A stretch of DNA of 64,000 nt from Octadecabacter ascidiaceicola (GCF_900185015.1 NZ_FXYD01000001.1:806001-870000), one strand, 5' to 3'; positions 18,045 to 27,285 are shown, numbered from the stretch's first letter. The notes: generated by a model not told the origin, from the letters alone. Made by a program: numbers and translations.

Positions 18045-19030
18045 TCGCTTTGCTGACCCCAATCGCGGGCTTCACCCAAGATTGGGAAGACAGACAAGTA
18101 TTTGGTCAAAGCGAGGCTGCGCCTTTGCGCATTCTGTCCAGCACGGACACGTCCTTCTTTGCCCCGATCATCGAAGACTTCATTGCCGCGTCACCAGACA
18201 TCTCTGTCGAGTACCTTGTCACGGGGACCGCCGACATTGATCTCATCTTCCGCGCGTCGCCAGAGCAGTTCGACGTGGTGATCTCCAGCGCGATGGACCT
18301 GCAATTGAAGCTGACAAACGATGGCTTTGCAGCGCCTATCGAGGACGTTGATCATCCAGATTGGGCGCAATGGCACAACAGGTTGTTCGCGTTCACGTCT
18401 GAACCGGCGGCCATCGTTATCAATCGCAACGCGATGGGTGACCTACCCGTTCCAAGCAACCGACAGGATCTGATCGAACTGATGCGCGGGGACCCTGAGC
18501 GTTTTCAAGGCCGGGTCGCAACGTATGACGTCAGGCTATCGGGGTTGGGCTACCTCTTCGCCACTCAAGACGCCCGCGCGTCCGAGACTTATTGGCGATT
18601 AATGGAAGTCATGGGTCGCTTGGGCGCAAAACTCTACTGTTGTTCGGGCCAAATGATCGACGACTTGCGAGAGGGCGAATTGATCATCGCGTACAACGTA
18701 TTGGGAAGCTACGCGCGCAAAGAGGCCGAGGCGTCAAATGAGCTGATGGTAATACTTCCCTCAGATTTTCCGATAACCATGATGCGAACCGTCTTGGTTT
18801 CCACCGATGCCTCAAATGAACAAAGTGCTCAAAACTTCGTTCGGCATCTCTTGAGACTTGAAGCGACCGGCGACCCCGCAACGTTCCCTCTGCCGCCTCT
18901 GGTTCGTTCTGATGAAAACGCGCCACAGCGAACCATCAACCTGAATCCGGCGCTAATGACCTATTTGGACCAGATGAAACGCGACGCGTTCATTCGCGAA
19001 TGGGAAGACGCGATTGTACAGAACGATTAG
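18023..19030 (+). CDS. Periplasmic solute-binding protein coupled to tctDE
   Basis: A 335-residue exported protein with a signal peptide (MRYPIVLIALLTPIAGFTQ). The mature part has the two-lobed layout of the iron(III)-type ABC binding proteins: LRILSSTDTSFFAPIIEDF at the start, a DVVISSAMDLQLKLTNDGF segment, and a C-terminal region of the form QNFVRHLL. It has no transporter genes of its own and overlaps the kinase gene tctE by 22 bp, which points to a role as a periplasmic co-sensor presenting ligand to the kinase. A transport role with an unlinked permease is the alternative. A cysteine pair (YCCSG) is present. Confidence 0.8.
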   Translation: MRYPIVLIALLTPIAGFTQDWEDRQVFGQSEAAPLRILSSTDTSFFAPIIEDFIAASPDISVEYLVTGTADIDLIFRASPEQFDVVISSAMDLQLKLTNDGFAAPIEDVDHPDWAQWHNRLFAFTSEPAAIVINRNAMGDLPVPSNRQDLIELMRGDPERFQGRVATYDVRLSGLGYLFATQDARASETYWRLMEVMGRLGAKLYCCSGQMIDDLREGELIIAYNVLGSYARKEAEASNELMVILPSDFPITMMRTVLVSTDASNEQSAQNFVRHLLRLEATGDPATFPLPPLVRSDENAPQRTINLNPALMTYLDQMKRDAFIREWEDAIVQND

Positions 19031-19036
19031 GACACG

Positions 19037-19070
19037 CCTCGTTTCGAATTGCGGTGTAAGAAAAACGAGG
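19037..19070. terminator. Possible bidirectional terminator between convergent genes
   Basis: The arms CCTCGTTT (19037-19044) and AAACGAGG (19063-19070) form a perfect 8-bp stem with an 18-base loop in the 56-bp gap between two convergent genes. T and A tracts are short, so efficiency is uncertain. Confidence 0.4.
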
Positions 19071-19086
19071 TTCACACGGACTACAC

Positions 19087-20010
19087 CTAGCTCGTTTGCA
19101 CGAACGCAGTGCACCCGTTGAGTGCCGCGTGGTCATCCAAAATTGTGAACAGATCAGAAGGTTGTACGTCTCGGATATCGCAATGCCTTGCAAAGACTTC
19201 AGTACAATGACCCGCCGCTTTGGCAGTTACCGCCCTCGCTACGCTGCCTGCAAGGTAGATACCGGAGTCCGGCATGTAGACCAGACACAATTCGCGTAAC
19301 AGTTGGCCGAAGAGGGCCGCGTATTGATCCACAGCAGAAGTTGCAAAGGTCGCATCCGATTGTCCGTACGTTGCGATTGCGTCGACACCCTGAAGCTTGT
19401 TGTCATTGCTGACAATCTGGCAATATGCACTGAAGCCCCGACCTGAAAATAAGGATTCAACGGTTGGAAATCTGTCAACTTGCACGCCGTTCTTTTCAAG
19501 GCCTTTAGATATGCTGAGTGGCATTGAAATATGCCCTGCCTCAGCGCTCAGGCAATTCACCGAACCCTTGGTCTTGATGATGGCGCTCGCATTGAAGCCG
19601 GTTCCAACCCCGACAACCAAGGATTGCCCGACCTGCGGATTTTGGCTCTGGCCTCTGTAGAGGGATTGGAGGCTTTTAGGCGTAAGAACAGACACCGCAT
19701 GTCCCAATGCGGTTAGATCGTTCAGTAGAGTTGCCTGCCTGATACCGAATGCCTTTTCCAGCTGAGCTGATTCAATGATCCAACTTCGATTGGTCAATTC
19801 AGCCCGGGCACCTCTGACAGGACCTGCGACAGCGATGACCATTTCACGGACCTGCGCGGTCGATTGGCCCTCAAGGTAGCCCGCCAACATTTCGTAGAAG
19901 TGGGGCCAATGGTCATTTGCGTAGCTTTGGATCGTCTCTGGCACGATCTCGCCGTTTTCACACAACCCGATACGCGCGTTGGTCCCCCCAATGTCAGCTA
20001 CTAAACGCAT
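19087..20010 (-). CDS. glk: Glucokinase
   Basis: Phosphorylates glucose with ATP in the cytoplasm. The 307-residue protein has the glucokinase family N-terminus MRLVADIGGTNARIGL (phosphate-binding loop), a GPVRG segment near residue 67, LNDLTALGHAV near 100, GVGTGFNAS near 140 and the EAGHISMP motif near 157. Length is slightly under the usual ~320. It ends the gtsABCD operon, 3 bp after the ATPase gene, which fits an uptake-then-phosphorylate pathway for glucose. Confidence 0.92.
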   Translation of the reverse strand: MRLVADIGGTNARIGLCENGEIVPETIQSYANDHWPHFYEMLAGYLEGQSTAQVREMVIAVAGPVRGARAELTNRSWIIESAQLEKAFGIRQATLLNDLTALGHAVSVLTPKSLQSLYRGQSQNPQVGQSLVVGVGTGFNASAIIKTKGSVNCLSAEAGHISMPLSISKGLEKNGVQVDRFPTVESLFSGRGFSAYCQIVSNDNKLQGVDAIATYGQSDATFATSAVDQYAALFGQLLRELCLVYMPDSGIYLAGSVARAVTAKAAGHCTEVFARHCDIRDVQPSDLFTILDDHAALNGCTAFVQTS

Positions 20011-20013
20011 GTA

Positions 20014-21111
20014 CTAGTTCAATCGAAGCCCAGTTTCAGGTTCAAAGTAGGACACCTTGCCAAGATCAAATGTAAGGCGTTGGGATTGACCCGCTGACGC
20101 GGATGTTTCGGCGTGCAGTCGCGCTGTTACATGTTTGCCGCCAAGCTGCATCACCGCAAAAGTGTCGGCGCCGGCAGGTTCGACGATGTCGATCACGCAA
20201 TCCGCTTCCTGCGTCTCTCCGGCGCGGCCAAGTGCGGCATCGGCAATGTCTTCGGGACGCACACCAAGGATCACATTCTCGGGCAAGTCTTTGTTGCGTG
20301 TATCGGTCAAAACAATCGGATCACCGTCTTTGCGGTCTATTTCAACCAGCATCCCTTTACCGTTCATACGGGTTCTGGCGGGGATAAGGTTCATCGCAGG
20401 GGATCCCATAAAGTCAGCAACGAACAGATTGGCGGGACGGTTGTAGATTTCCGCAGGGGTGCCGATTTGCTGGATGATCCCGCCCTTCATCACGACGATT
20501 TTGGTGGCCAATGTCATGGCCTCGATCTGGTCGTGGGTGACGTAAACCATGGATGCCCCAAGGCGTTGGTGAAGTGCCTTGATTTCGGTGCGCATTTCAA
20601 CGCGCAGTTTGGCATCAAGGTTAGACAGAGGTTCATCGAACAGGAACAGCTTCGGATCACGCACAAGTGCGCGCCCCATGGCCACACGCTGGCGCTGACC
20701 GCCGGACAATTGCCCCGGTTTACGGTGCAGAAGTGGTTCGATCTGAAGCTGCGTCGCCACTTGGTTGAGCTTGGCGTCTTGTGTCGCCTGATCAATGCCG
20801 CGCACCTTCATGCCGAAGGTGATGTTTTTGGCAACTGTCATGGTCGGGTACAAAGCGTAAGATTGGAACACCATGGCGATGTCGCGATCCTTGGGGCTAA
20901 CGTTGGTCATGTTCTGACCACCGATGAACAAATCGCCGCCTGTAATCGGCTCCAGCCCTGCGATGCAGTTCAGCAGCGTGGATTTACCGCAACCCGACGG
21001 GCCGACGAGGACAAGGAAATCGCCTTCGTCTATGGACACATTGATGTCTTTCAGGACTTCGGTGCTGCCGTAGTTCTTAAACAGGTTCTTCACTTCTAGA
21101 ATGGGGGCCAT
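20014..21111 (-). CDS. gtsD: Sugar ABC transporter ATP-binding protein
   Basis: A 365-residue ATPase of the MalK/UgpC group that powers the adjacent permeases. Walker A is GPSGCGKST near residue 36, the signature is LSGGQRQRVAMGRALV, Walker B is LFLFDEP, and the C-terminal third is the MalK-type regulatory domain ending in the YFEPETGLRLN element. It follows gtsC by 5 bp and precedes glk by 3 bp. The gene symbol rests on the likeness of the neighbouring binding protein to GtsA. Confidence 0.93.
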   Translation of the reverse strand: MAPILEVKNLFKNYGSTEVLKDINVSIDEGDFLVLVGPSGCGKSTLLNCIAGLEPITGGDLFIGGQNMTNVSPKDRDIAMVFQSYALYPTMTVAKNITFGMKVRGIDQATQDAKLNQVATQLQIEPLLHRKPGQLSGGQRQRVAMGRALVRDPKLFLFDEPLSNLDAKLRVEMRTEIKALHQRLGASMVYVTHDQIEAMTLATKIVVMKGGIIQQIGTPAEIYNRPANLFVADFMGSPAMNLIPARTRMNGKGMLVEIDRKDGDPIVLTDTRNKDLPENVILGVRPEDIADAALGRAGETQEADCVIDIVEPAGADTFAVMQLGGKHVTARLHAETSASAGQSQRLTFDLGKVSYFEPETGLRLN

Positions 21112-21116
21112 GGAAA

Positions 21117-22010
21117 TTATCCTTTCACAGAACCTGCGGTCAGACCGCGGATGAAATATTTGCCGGCGACGACATAGACGAACAGAGTTGGCAGGGCGGC
21201 GATGATCGCAGCGGCCATATCAACGTTGTATTCTTTGACGCCAGTGGTTGAGTTTACGATGTTATTGAGGGCGACCGTCACAGGCTGTGTGCCCGCTTGG
21301 CTAAAGCTCACGCCGAACAGGAAGTCGTTCCAGATTTGGGTGAATTGCCAAATGACAGTCACAACGATGATCGGCAAAGACAGGGGCAGGAAGATCGACC
21401 AGAAGATGCGGAAGAACCCTGCGCCGTCAACTTTCGCCGCCTTTGTCAGCTCTGATGGGATGCTGACGTAATAGTTGCGAAAGAACAGCGTGGTAAAGCC
21501 GAGGCCATAAATCACGTGCACAAAGATCAGACCGGGAATAGTGCCCGCGACGCCCATGATCCCTAACATCCGCGCCATTGGGAGCAGAACCACCTGAAAC
21601 GGAATGAAGCAGCCAAAAAGCATAAGTGCAAAGAAGATGTTTGCACCTTTGAACCGCCATTGCGCCACAACATAGCCGTTCAGTGCGCCCATGAGGGTCG
21701 AGATCATAACGGCAGGAATGGCTATAAGCAGCGAGTTCAGGAAATAGGGGCGCACGCCTTCGCATTGGATGCCCGTACAAGCAGTCGACCATGCGGTGCG
21801 CCACGCATCAAAGGTGACTTCGCGGGGCAAGGAGACCAGATCGCCTGTGCGGATTTCATCCAGCGATTTGAGCGAGGTTGTGAGCATCACAAACAGCGGC
21901 ATCAAATAGAACAGTGCGAACAGGCCCAGCAGGACATAGAGCACGATGCGCAAAACCATTTTGGTCATCTGGCTCTGGCCGCGGGAGGGGTTATAAGGCA
22001 AATCAGTCAT
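21117..22010 (-). CDS. gtsC: Sugar ABC transporter permease
   Basis: A 297-residue inner-membrane permease with six hydrophobic segments. The cytoplasmic coupling motif near residues 188-207 (SELTKAAKVDGAGFFRIFW, the EAA loop) contacts the ATPase. It has the 40-residue loop between helices 1 and 2 seen in MalG-like permeases, and a C-terminal FIRGLTAGSVKG typical of the MalG/UgpE group. It overlaps gtsB by 8 bp. Confidence 0.92.
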   Translation of the reverse strand: MTDLPYNPSRGQSQMTKMVLRIVLYVLLGLFALFYLMPLFVMLTTSLKSLDEIRTGDLVSLPREVTFDAWRTAWSTACTGIQCEGVRPYFLNSLLIAIPAVMISTLMGALNGYVVAQWRFKGANIFFALMLFGCFIPFQVVLLPMARMLGIMGVAGTIPGLIFVHVIYGLGFTTLFFRNYYVSIPSELTKAAKVDGAGFFRIFWSIFLPLSLPIIVVTVIWQFTQIWNDFLFGVSFSQAGTQPVTVALNNIVNSTTGVKEYNVDMAAAIIAALPTLFVYVVAGKYFIRGLTAGSVKG

Positions 22011-22875
22011 CTTTGGTCCTCAGTTCCGAATAAAGGTAAGGGACAACAATCGCGAAGACGACGAGCATCATCACCATGGCCGAGCTGGCGGCCTGACCAA
22101 TATCACCACGCGAAAACGCCATTGCGTACATGTAGGTCGCGGGGAGATCGGTGGCATATCCAGGGCCGCCTCCGGTCAAGGCAATGACAAGGTCAAAGGA
22201 CTTAATCGCGAGGTGGGCGAGCACGATAAACGCGCTGAGGAAAATCGGGGCCATCGACGGAATGATGATGGCAGAATAGACGCGCCATGTGGGAATTCCA
22301 TCGACCTGCGCGGCCTTGATGATTTCTTCGTCCACAGACCGCAGGCCAGCTAAAAACAACGCCATCACGAAGCCAGAGCTTTGCCAGATCGCGGCAATAA
22401 CAACCGTGTAGATTGCCTTGTCCGGATCAACGAGCCATCCGAACTCGAAACCGGCAAACCCCCATCCTTGGACGGTCGCCTCAATCCCCAGTTCGGGGTT
22501 CAGGATCCACTTCCATGCGGTGCCGGTGACGATCATCGACAGGGCCATCGGGTAAAGATAAATCGTGCGGATCGCGCCTTCGGTGCGGATTTTCTGGTCT
22601 AGCAGAATGGCCAGAAGCAGGCCCAGCACCATGGCGATCACAATAAACAGCGTGCCAAAAATGGCGAGATTGACCATCGCGGTTTCAAAGCGCGGAGATG
22701 CGGCAAGGCGTTCATATTGAATGAAGCTGTCAATCTCGTAGCGCGGCATCAACCGCGAGCGAGTCAGCGACACCCATGCGGTCCAGGCGATAAAACCATA
22801 CACAAACACCATGACGATGATGAATGATGGCGCCAATACGATCTTTGGCATGTTGTCTTGCAACCAGCGTGTCAT
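22003..22875 (-). CDS. gtsB: Sugar ABC transporter permease
   Basis: A 290-residue permease with six predicted helices and the EAA-type coupling loop DEEIIKAAQVDGIPTWRVY near residue 180. It resembles MalF-like permeases of the glucose and alpha-glucoside systems. A strong ribosome site (AGGGGGGA) precedes the start at 22875. It is separated from gtsA by a 71-bp spacer that holds a stable hairpin, and overlaps gtsC. Confidence 0.92.
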   Translation of the reverse strand: MTRWLQDNMPKIVLAPSFIIVMVFVYGFIAWTAWVSLTRSRLMPRYEIDSFIQYERLAASPRFETAMVNLAIFGTLFIVIAMVLGLLLAILLDQKIRTEGAIRTIYLYPMALSMIVTGTAWKWILNPELGIEATVQGWGFAGFEFGWLVDPDKAIYTVVIAAIWQSSGFVMALFLAGLRSVDEEIIKAAQVDGIPTWRVYSAIIIPSMAPIFLSAFIVLAHLAIKSFDLVIALTGGGPGYATDLPATYMYAMAFSRGDIGQAASSAMVMMLVVFAIVVPYLYSELRTKDD

Positions 22876-22899
22876 GTGATGTCCCCCCTATTGTTTGGT

Positions 22900-22925
22900 G
22901 GCCCCACCCCGAACGGGATAGGGCC
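22900..22925. promoter_or_regulatory. Intercistronic hairpin between gtsA and gtsB
   Basis: On the minus transcript an 11-12 bp stem with two G-U pairs forms between GGCCCTATCCCG and the facing GGGGTGGGGCC, with a very short loop. Its place right after the binding-protein gene matches the malE-malF type of message stabiliser or partial terminator. Confidence 0.6.
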
Positions 22926-22946
22926 GACTTCAATAATCGTTAGCGA

Positions 22947-24197
22947 TTACAGGGAGTTCGCAACTGCATCCGCCAACATCTGAACAGCCTCGGCGGAGGA
23001 CATATCAGAGTTGAAGTGCGCTGTCACAACATCCGTGATCGCGCCGGACTGCGCACCAAACAGCGCCATGCCATGTGCGTAAGATGGCATCAGTGTGCCG
23101 CCTTCGTTGGTGGACGCCATGTCAGCCGCGGAAATCTGTGCACACTCATCAAAGCCGGACAGATCAACGTCTGTACGTGCTGGGATGGAGCCTTTGTTCA
23201 TGTTGAACACTTCTTGGAAGTTTGGCCCCATGATGAGTTCAGCCAAAAGCGCCTGACCAGCTGCTTTTTCCTCACCGTCAACTTCGAACATTGCAAAGCT
23301 GTCGACGTTGTAAAGGTAACCATCACCCGGAGTGGACGCACATGTGAAATCAACACCCGGCACTTTACCAGCAGCAATGAATTCACCTTTTGCCCAGTCA
23401 CCCATGATCTGGAAAGCGGCTTCGCCGTTCATGACCATTGCAGTAGCGAGGTTCCAGTCACGACCCGAGAAGTTGTCGTCAACGTAGCCGCGCATGGTGC
23501 GCATCTGGTCGAAAACAGCAACCATCGTGTCAGATGTCAGTGCTTCTGGATCAAGGTCTACGAGGGCTGCCTGATAGAATTCAGCTCCGCCAAGACCAAG
23601 AACAACAGTTTCGAACACTGTCGCGTCCTGCCAAGCCTGACCACCGTGTGCGAGCGGGATGATACCCGCCGCTTGCAGTGTTTCGGCTGCAGCGTTGAAC
23701 TCGTCCCAAGTCGTCGGCATCTCGATACCGTTAGCGGCAAGGATTTCTGTGTTTGCCCAGATCCAGTCAACGCGGTGAACGTTTACAGGGGCCGCACACC
23801 AAGTGCCTTCGCACTGCATGTGTGCTGCGATGGATGCTGGCAGCAAGTTTGCCCAATCTTCAGCTTCTGCAACGGCAGAGATGTCAGCCAGAACGCCCTC
23901 TTGGAACCATTCCTGAATGGCTGGGCCTTTAATTTGCGCTGCTGTCGGTGCGTTGCCAGCCAGAACACGTGCACGCAGTGCTGTACCAGCCGCGTCACCG
24001 CCGCCGCCAGCGACAGGCATGTCAGTCCAAGTGCCGCCGTTGGCCGCAAATTCTTCTTGTAGAACTGCAACGGACTTAGCTTCGCCGCCAGATGTCCAGT
24101 AGTGCAGAACTTCTGCTTCAGCGTGACCTTCAGCAAAAGCTGCGCCAGCGGCACAAACTGCAATCGCGGATGCGGTGCTCAATACGTAAGATTTCAT
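22947..24197 (-). CDS. gtsA: Glucose-type ABC transporter substrate-binding protein
   Basis: A 416-residue periplasmic receptor with a signal peptide (cleavage near AAFAEGHA). The start of the mature protein, EVLHYWTSGGEAKSVAVLQE, followed by VAGGGGDAAGTALRARVLAG and AAQIKGPAIQEW, matches the GtsA glucose/mannose receptors of pseudomonads. Two cysteine-containing loops (MQCEGTWC and the FTCAS/DECAQ region) may form disulfides. It has a GGGAGGAAAC ribosome site, is first in gtsABCD-glk, and is divergent from a two-component system. Alpha-glucoside binding cannot be excluded. Confidence 0.9.
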   Translation of the reverse strand: MKSYVLSTASAIAVCAAGAAFAEGHAEAEVLHYWTSGGEAKSVAVLQEEFAANGGTWTDMPVAGGGGDAAGTALRARVLAGNAPTAAQIKGPAIQEWFQEGVLADISAVAEAEDWANLLPASIAAHMQCEGTWCAAPVNVHRVDWIWANTEILAANGIEMPTTWDEFNAAAETLQAAGIIPLAHGGQAWQDATVFETVVLGLGGAEFYQAALVDLDPEALTSDTMVAVFDQMRTMRGYVDDNFSGRDWNLATAMVMNGEAAFQIMGDWAKGEFIAAGKVPGVDFTCASTPGDGYLYNVDSFAMFEVDGEEKAAGQALLAELIMGPNFQEVFNMNKGSIPARTDVDLSGFDECAQISAADMASTNEGGTLMPSYAHGMALFGAQSGAITDVVTAHFNSDMSSAEAVQMLADAVANSL

Positions 24198-24322
24198 TTT
24201 GGTTTCCTCCCAAAGAAATGCCCATCACGGGCAGAGTGCCGTGACCTTGGTGCCCCAGCTCCAGCCATGCAACGGCTGGGATGCGGCCTTTCACACTGAT
24301 CATGCAATTATTCGGCAGGTTC

Positions 24323-24367
24323 GTTACACAACGTTACGAATGCGTGGATTCTGTTGCACGATGTTAC
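24323..24367. promoter_or_regulatory. Phased GTTAC repeats, candidate response-regulator operator
   Basis: GTTAC lies at 24323-24327, 24333-24337 and 24363-24367, with GTTGC at 24353-24357. Spacings are 10, 20 and 10 bp, so all lie on one face of the helix. The site is between the divergent gtsA and response-regulator genes. GTTAC half-sites 10 bp apart are the known OmpR-type arrangement, and the neighbouring regulator belongs to that family. Confidence 0.55.
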
Positions 24368-24395
24368 ATAGAACTAGATCAGAAAGGGGCAATGC

Positions 24396-25133
24396 ATGGC
24401 AATTCCACGAATCCTAGTTGTTGATGATGACATGGACATGCGTCAGATGATGACGCAGTTCCTGCGCCAAAATGGAACAATAGCACTGCCGGCCGCCAAC
24501 GAGGCAGAGGTGCGAACCCATATCGATGGAGGGCGCGTTGACCTCGTGTTGCTTGACGTAATGCTCGGTGATGAAAACGGATTGGAAATTTGCCGCCAAT
24601 TGCGCACAGAACAGGATGTCCCGATCATCATGGTTTCCGCCCTATCCGCAGACAGCCAACGTATGGAAGGCTATGCCGTTGGCGCGGACGACTACATTGC
24701 CAAACCCTTTAACCCGGAATTGTTGTTGGCCCGGATCAAGGCCGTGTTGTCACGCACGCGCCGCTCCGCATCCCTTGTTCACCGCCGCAACACCAAATCA
24801 TTCCGTTTCAGCGGCTGGCTATATGACGCCAAATCGGGCGAGATCCTGTCACCCGCCCATATCCAGGTCACCTTGTCGCGCCGTGAAACCGCCTTACTGC
24901 AAGTGCTCCTCGCTAATCCGCACATACCCCTGACTCGCGAAGAAATCGCGACGTCTTTGGATGTCACTGGTGAAACCCAGCCCGCAAACGAAGCTTCGGG
25001 CCGGGCGATCGATGTCCTTGTTGGCCGTTTGCGTAACAAGATCGAAACCAACCCCAAAGACCCTCAGATACTTAAGACGGAGCGGGGCGTTGGCTATGTT
25101 TTTGCTGTGGACGTTGAGGTCTTTGAAACGTGA
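24396..25133 (+). CDS. OmpR-family response regulator, GltR-like
   Basis: A 245-residue response regulator. The receiver domain has acidic residues at 10-12, the phospho-acceptor D54 in LVLLDVMLGDENG and the lysine of DDYIAKPFNPELLLARI. The winged helix near residues 145-240 has the recognition stretch AIDVLVGRLRNKIE and ERGVGYVF. It is divergent from the glucose-type transporter genes and, by analogy with GltR of pseudomonads, probably controls them. Its stop overlaps the kinase start. Confidence 0.9.
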   Translation: MAIPRILVVDDDMDMRQMMTQFLRQNGTIALPAANEAEVRTHIDGGRVDLVLLDVMLGDENGLEICRQLRTEQDVPIIMVSALSADSQRMEGYAVGADDYIAKPFNPELLLARIKAVLSRTRRSASLVHRRNTKSFRFSGWLYDAKSGEILSPAHIQVTLSRRETALLQVLLANPHIPLTREEIATSLDVTGETQPANEASGRAIDVLVGRLRNKIETNPKDPQILKTERGVGYVFAVDVEVFET

Positions 25134-26581
25134 GTGTCAGGTTCAACAGCCTGCGCGTGATTGGCCCTACGCTGGTGCTAGCCGCCATTGTCATCGGTGC
25201 GGGCACCCTTTGGACGTGGACGAAATCCTCCGCCAGTTGGCGTGCCCATGGCGCCAGTGCCTACGCTGCCGGTGTGACGCTGTATTACGCGATGCAAAAT
25301 GGCACGGCACCACCGGAAGGGGTATCGCTGCGCGCCTTACCCGACGTCGACCAAATTTACGCAAACGCTGGGACATTTCGCCAAATCAGCGGCACTCCAA
25401 CGGCGCCACGGATCACCATCGTTCCAATCTTGCCCGATGCTGCCAATCAGACAACCGGGGCCGCCGTGACGATGGTCATCCTATCCCCGAGCATCACCTA
25501 TGGCCTTGCGGATCTGCCTCATCGCGACGGCCAGACCGCCGCTGAAACCATGGGAGAGATCACCCGTAAGCTGGCAGTTTTTTGCAGCGACCCGTTTGTG
25601 GTGGCCCGCATGGGCGATGGCGCTTGGGTCCACTTTGATGGCCAAGGGATTTGGGGCTGTGCCGCTTCGCCGCCCGATCGGCGTATTCTGGCGGGGTTGG
25701 TAGCCGTCATCGGGACTGGCATTCTTATGACGGTGGCGCTGAACCTCCCCTCCACGTTCTCCGCTTTTGCGGGGCAATTGCGAAACCGCCGCCGCATCGG
25801 AGGACCCACTCGATATGAAGCCGAAGGCCCGCAGGAATTGCAGGAAATCGTTGGAGCGGTAAACAGCTACCTAGAAATTGAACGCGAGCAATTGGCAGGT
25901 CGAGCCGCGGTTCTGTCGGGTGTCAGCCACGATCTTGGTACTCCGGCCACTCGGCTTCGCCTGCGTGCGGCTTTGGTCCAAGATCAAGAACTGCGGCGCA
26001 AATTCGAAGCAGACCTCGATAGCATGACGGGCATCATCGAAAGTGTGCTAACCTATACGCATGTTGAAATGGGCGCTGAGAAACCACGCAACCTGTCGCT
26101 GACATCGCTCTTGGATGCGATTGTTGCAAACTACCAAGACGTCGGCAGGCCTGTTACATTCCGAATTGTCAAAGACGTCATCATGCCCGGCGCGAAATCG
26201 ATCTTCATGTCCCGCCAAGGCTACGGAGTGTTATCCAACGATCGCGATGTTGTCGTCTCTGGGCGGCCTGTTTCTCTCGAACGGGCCATAACCAATCTGA
26301 TAGACAATGCACTTAAATATGGTCGCCGTGCCACTGTATCGTTGGAAACGGACGCGCGCACTGCAACCATCTTGGTTGAGGATGAGGGGTCTCAAAGCAC
26401 TGCTGTTGACATCGAAAACCTGTTAGCACCGTTTCAGCGTGGCGAGAACACGGCGACGATCGATGGTCACGGCTTGGGTCTGACGATTGTTGCGACGATA
26501 GCTAAGCTACATGGTGGTACCCTCTCATTTGAGGACACGGCAATGGGCATAGCCGCCCGCTTTGTTATTCAGCGTGATTGA
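25130..26581 (+). CDS. Sensor histidine kinase, GtrS-like
   Basis: A 483-residue membrane kinase that starts with GTG inside the stop of the regulator gene (GTGA overlap). Helices near 10-30 and 186-206 flank a periplasmic domain of about 155 residues with two cysteines. The phospho-acceptor is H267 in GVSHDLGTPATRLRLRAAL, and the ATPase domain has AITNLIDNALKYG, DEGS and HGLGLTIVATIAKLHGG. The DEGS box lacks the usual second glycine of DxGxG, which is a mild departure. It likely senses sugar or the binding protein outside the membrane. Confidence 0.9.
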   Translation: MSVRFNSLRVIGPTLVLAAIVIGAGTLWTWTKSSASWRAHGASAYAAGVTLYYAMQNGTAPPEGVSLRALPDVDQIYANAGTFRQISGTPTAPRITIVPILPDAANQTTGAAVTMVILSPSITYGLADLPHRDGQTAAETMGEITRKLAVFCSDPFVVARMGDGAWVHFDGQGIWGCAASPPDRRILAGLVAVIGTGILMTVALNLPSTFSAFAGQLRNRRRIGGPTRYEAEGPQELQEIVGAVNSYLEIEREQLAGRAAVLSGVSHDLGTPATRLRLRAALVQDQELRRKFEADLDSMTGIIESVLTYTHVEMGAEKPRNLSLTSLLDAIVANYQDVGRPVTFRIVKDVIMPGAKSIFMSRQGYGVLSNDRDVVVSGRPVSLERAITNLIDNALKYGRRATVSLETDARTATILVEDEGSQSTAVDIENLLAPFQRGENTATIDGHGLGLTIVATIAKLHGGTLSFEDTAMGIAARFVIQRD

Positions 26582-26889
26582 TGAGTGAACTGATCTAGTC
26601 AGCCGGAAGCGCCGTTTGGTGCGATACTGGGACCAAAACGATCAACTTTGTCTCAATGTGTGCATCTCCCAAATAAAGGCTTTAGATGGCGCAATTGAGG
26701 GCGGCTCTTCGGAAACTAAGCTAGTTTTCCGTCCCCTTGAGCACTTAGCAGAAGTTAATGCGATCTCATTTAGGCCGGTGGCGTTATGCGCGCAGCAAGG
26801 TGACCAGAGGGAGTGTAACAACAATTTGGGAACACTTCGCGATTTATCATTAGAGGTATCAGAGCAGAACTATTGCGACTGAATCCATC
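26582..26889. other. Intergenic region after the kinase, no clear gene
   Basis: This stretch of about 310 bp holds an 88-codon frame (26616-26882, +) with no recognised domain and no good ribosome site. It marks the change from ordinary coding DNA to the more AT-rich region on the right. Nothing else is visible in it. Confidence 0.5.
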
Positions 26890-27285
26890 TCAGATCTTGA
26901 TCATACTTGTTTTCCGGGGTCCAACAGCAAGCAGCCAAAAGGCAAGACCAGTCGTGACCCCAAGCCCAATTCCATAAAATACATGGGTAATTTGATCTTT
27001 GAGGACAAATCCCCCAAAAGTTGCCAACAACAAAGGTGGCAACCACCAAACCAAATTGATTTCTAACCTCCTCAGTAACAACCAAACTCCGATAGTAACA
27101 ATGGCTAATGGTATTCCGATGCAGAAACCAAAAACTACATAGAGCTGTAAACCATCAACGAAATTCATCCCAGCTGACACATCCCATTCGAAAATTCTCG
27201 ATCCTAAAAACATGCCAAAAGTAGCAAGAAACATGCATGCTAAATTTGCGATAAGGAGCCTAAAGTTGTTGCGAGCTTCTGACAA
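26890..27285 (-). CDS. Hypothetical four-helix membrane protein
   Basis: A 131-residue protein with four hydrophobic segments (about residues 8-28, 44-70, 78-96 and 100-122) and a short basic tail. No family is recognised. Its base composition is more AT-rich than the flanking operons and it stands alone at the edge of the mobile-island remnant, so it may be acquired DNA. It is supported by a continuous hydrophobic pattern rather than by homology. Confidence 0.5.
   Translation of the reverse strand: MSEARNNFRLLIANLACMFLATFGMFLGSRIFEWDVSAGMNFVDGLQLYVVFGFCIGIPLAIVTIGVWLLLRRLEINLVWWLPPLLLATFGGFVLKDQITHVFYGIGLGVTTGLAFWLLAVGPRKTSMIKI

Noticed and set aside
26616-26882. An 88-codon frame after the sensor kinase
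   Set aside because: No family, no ribosome site, and its composition looks like random translation.
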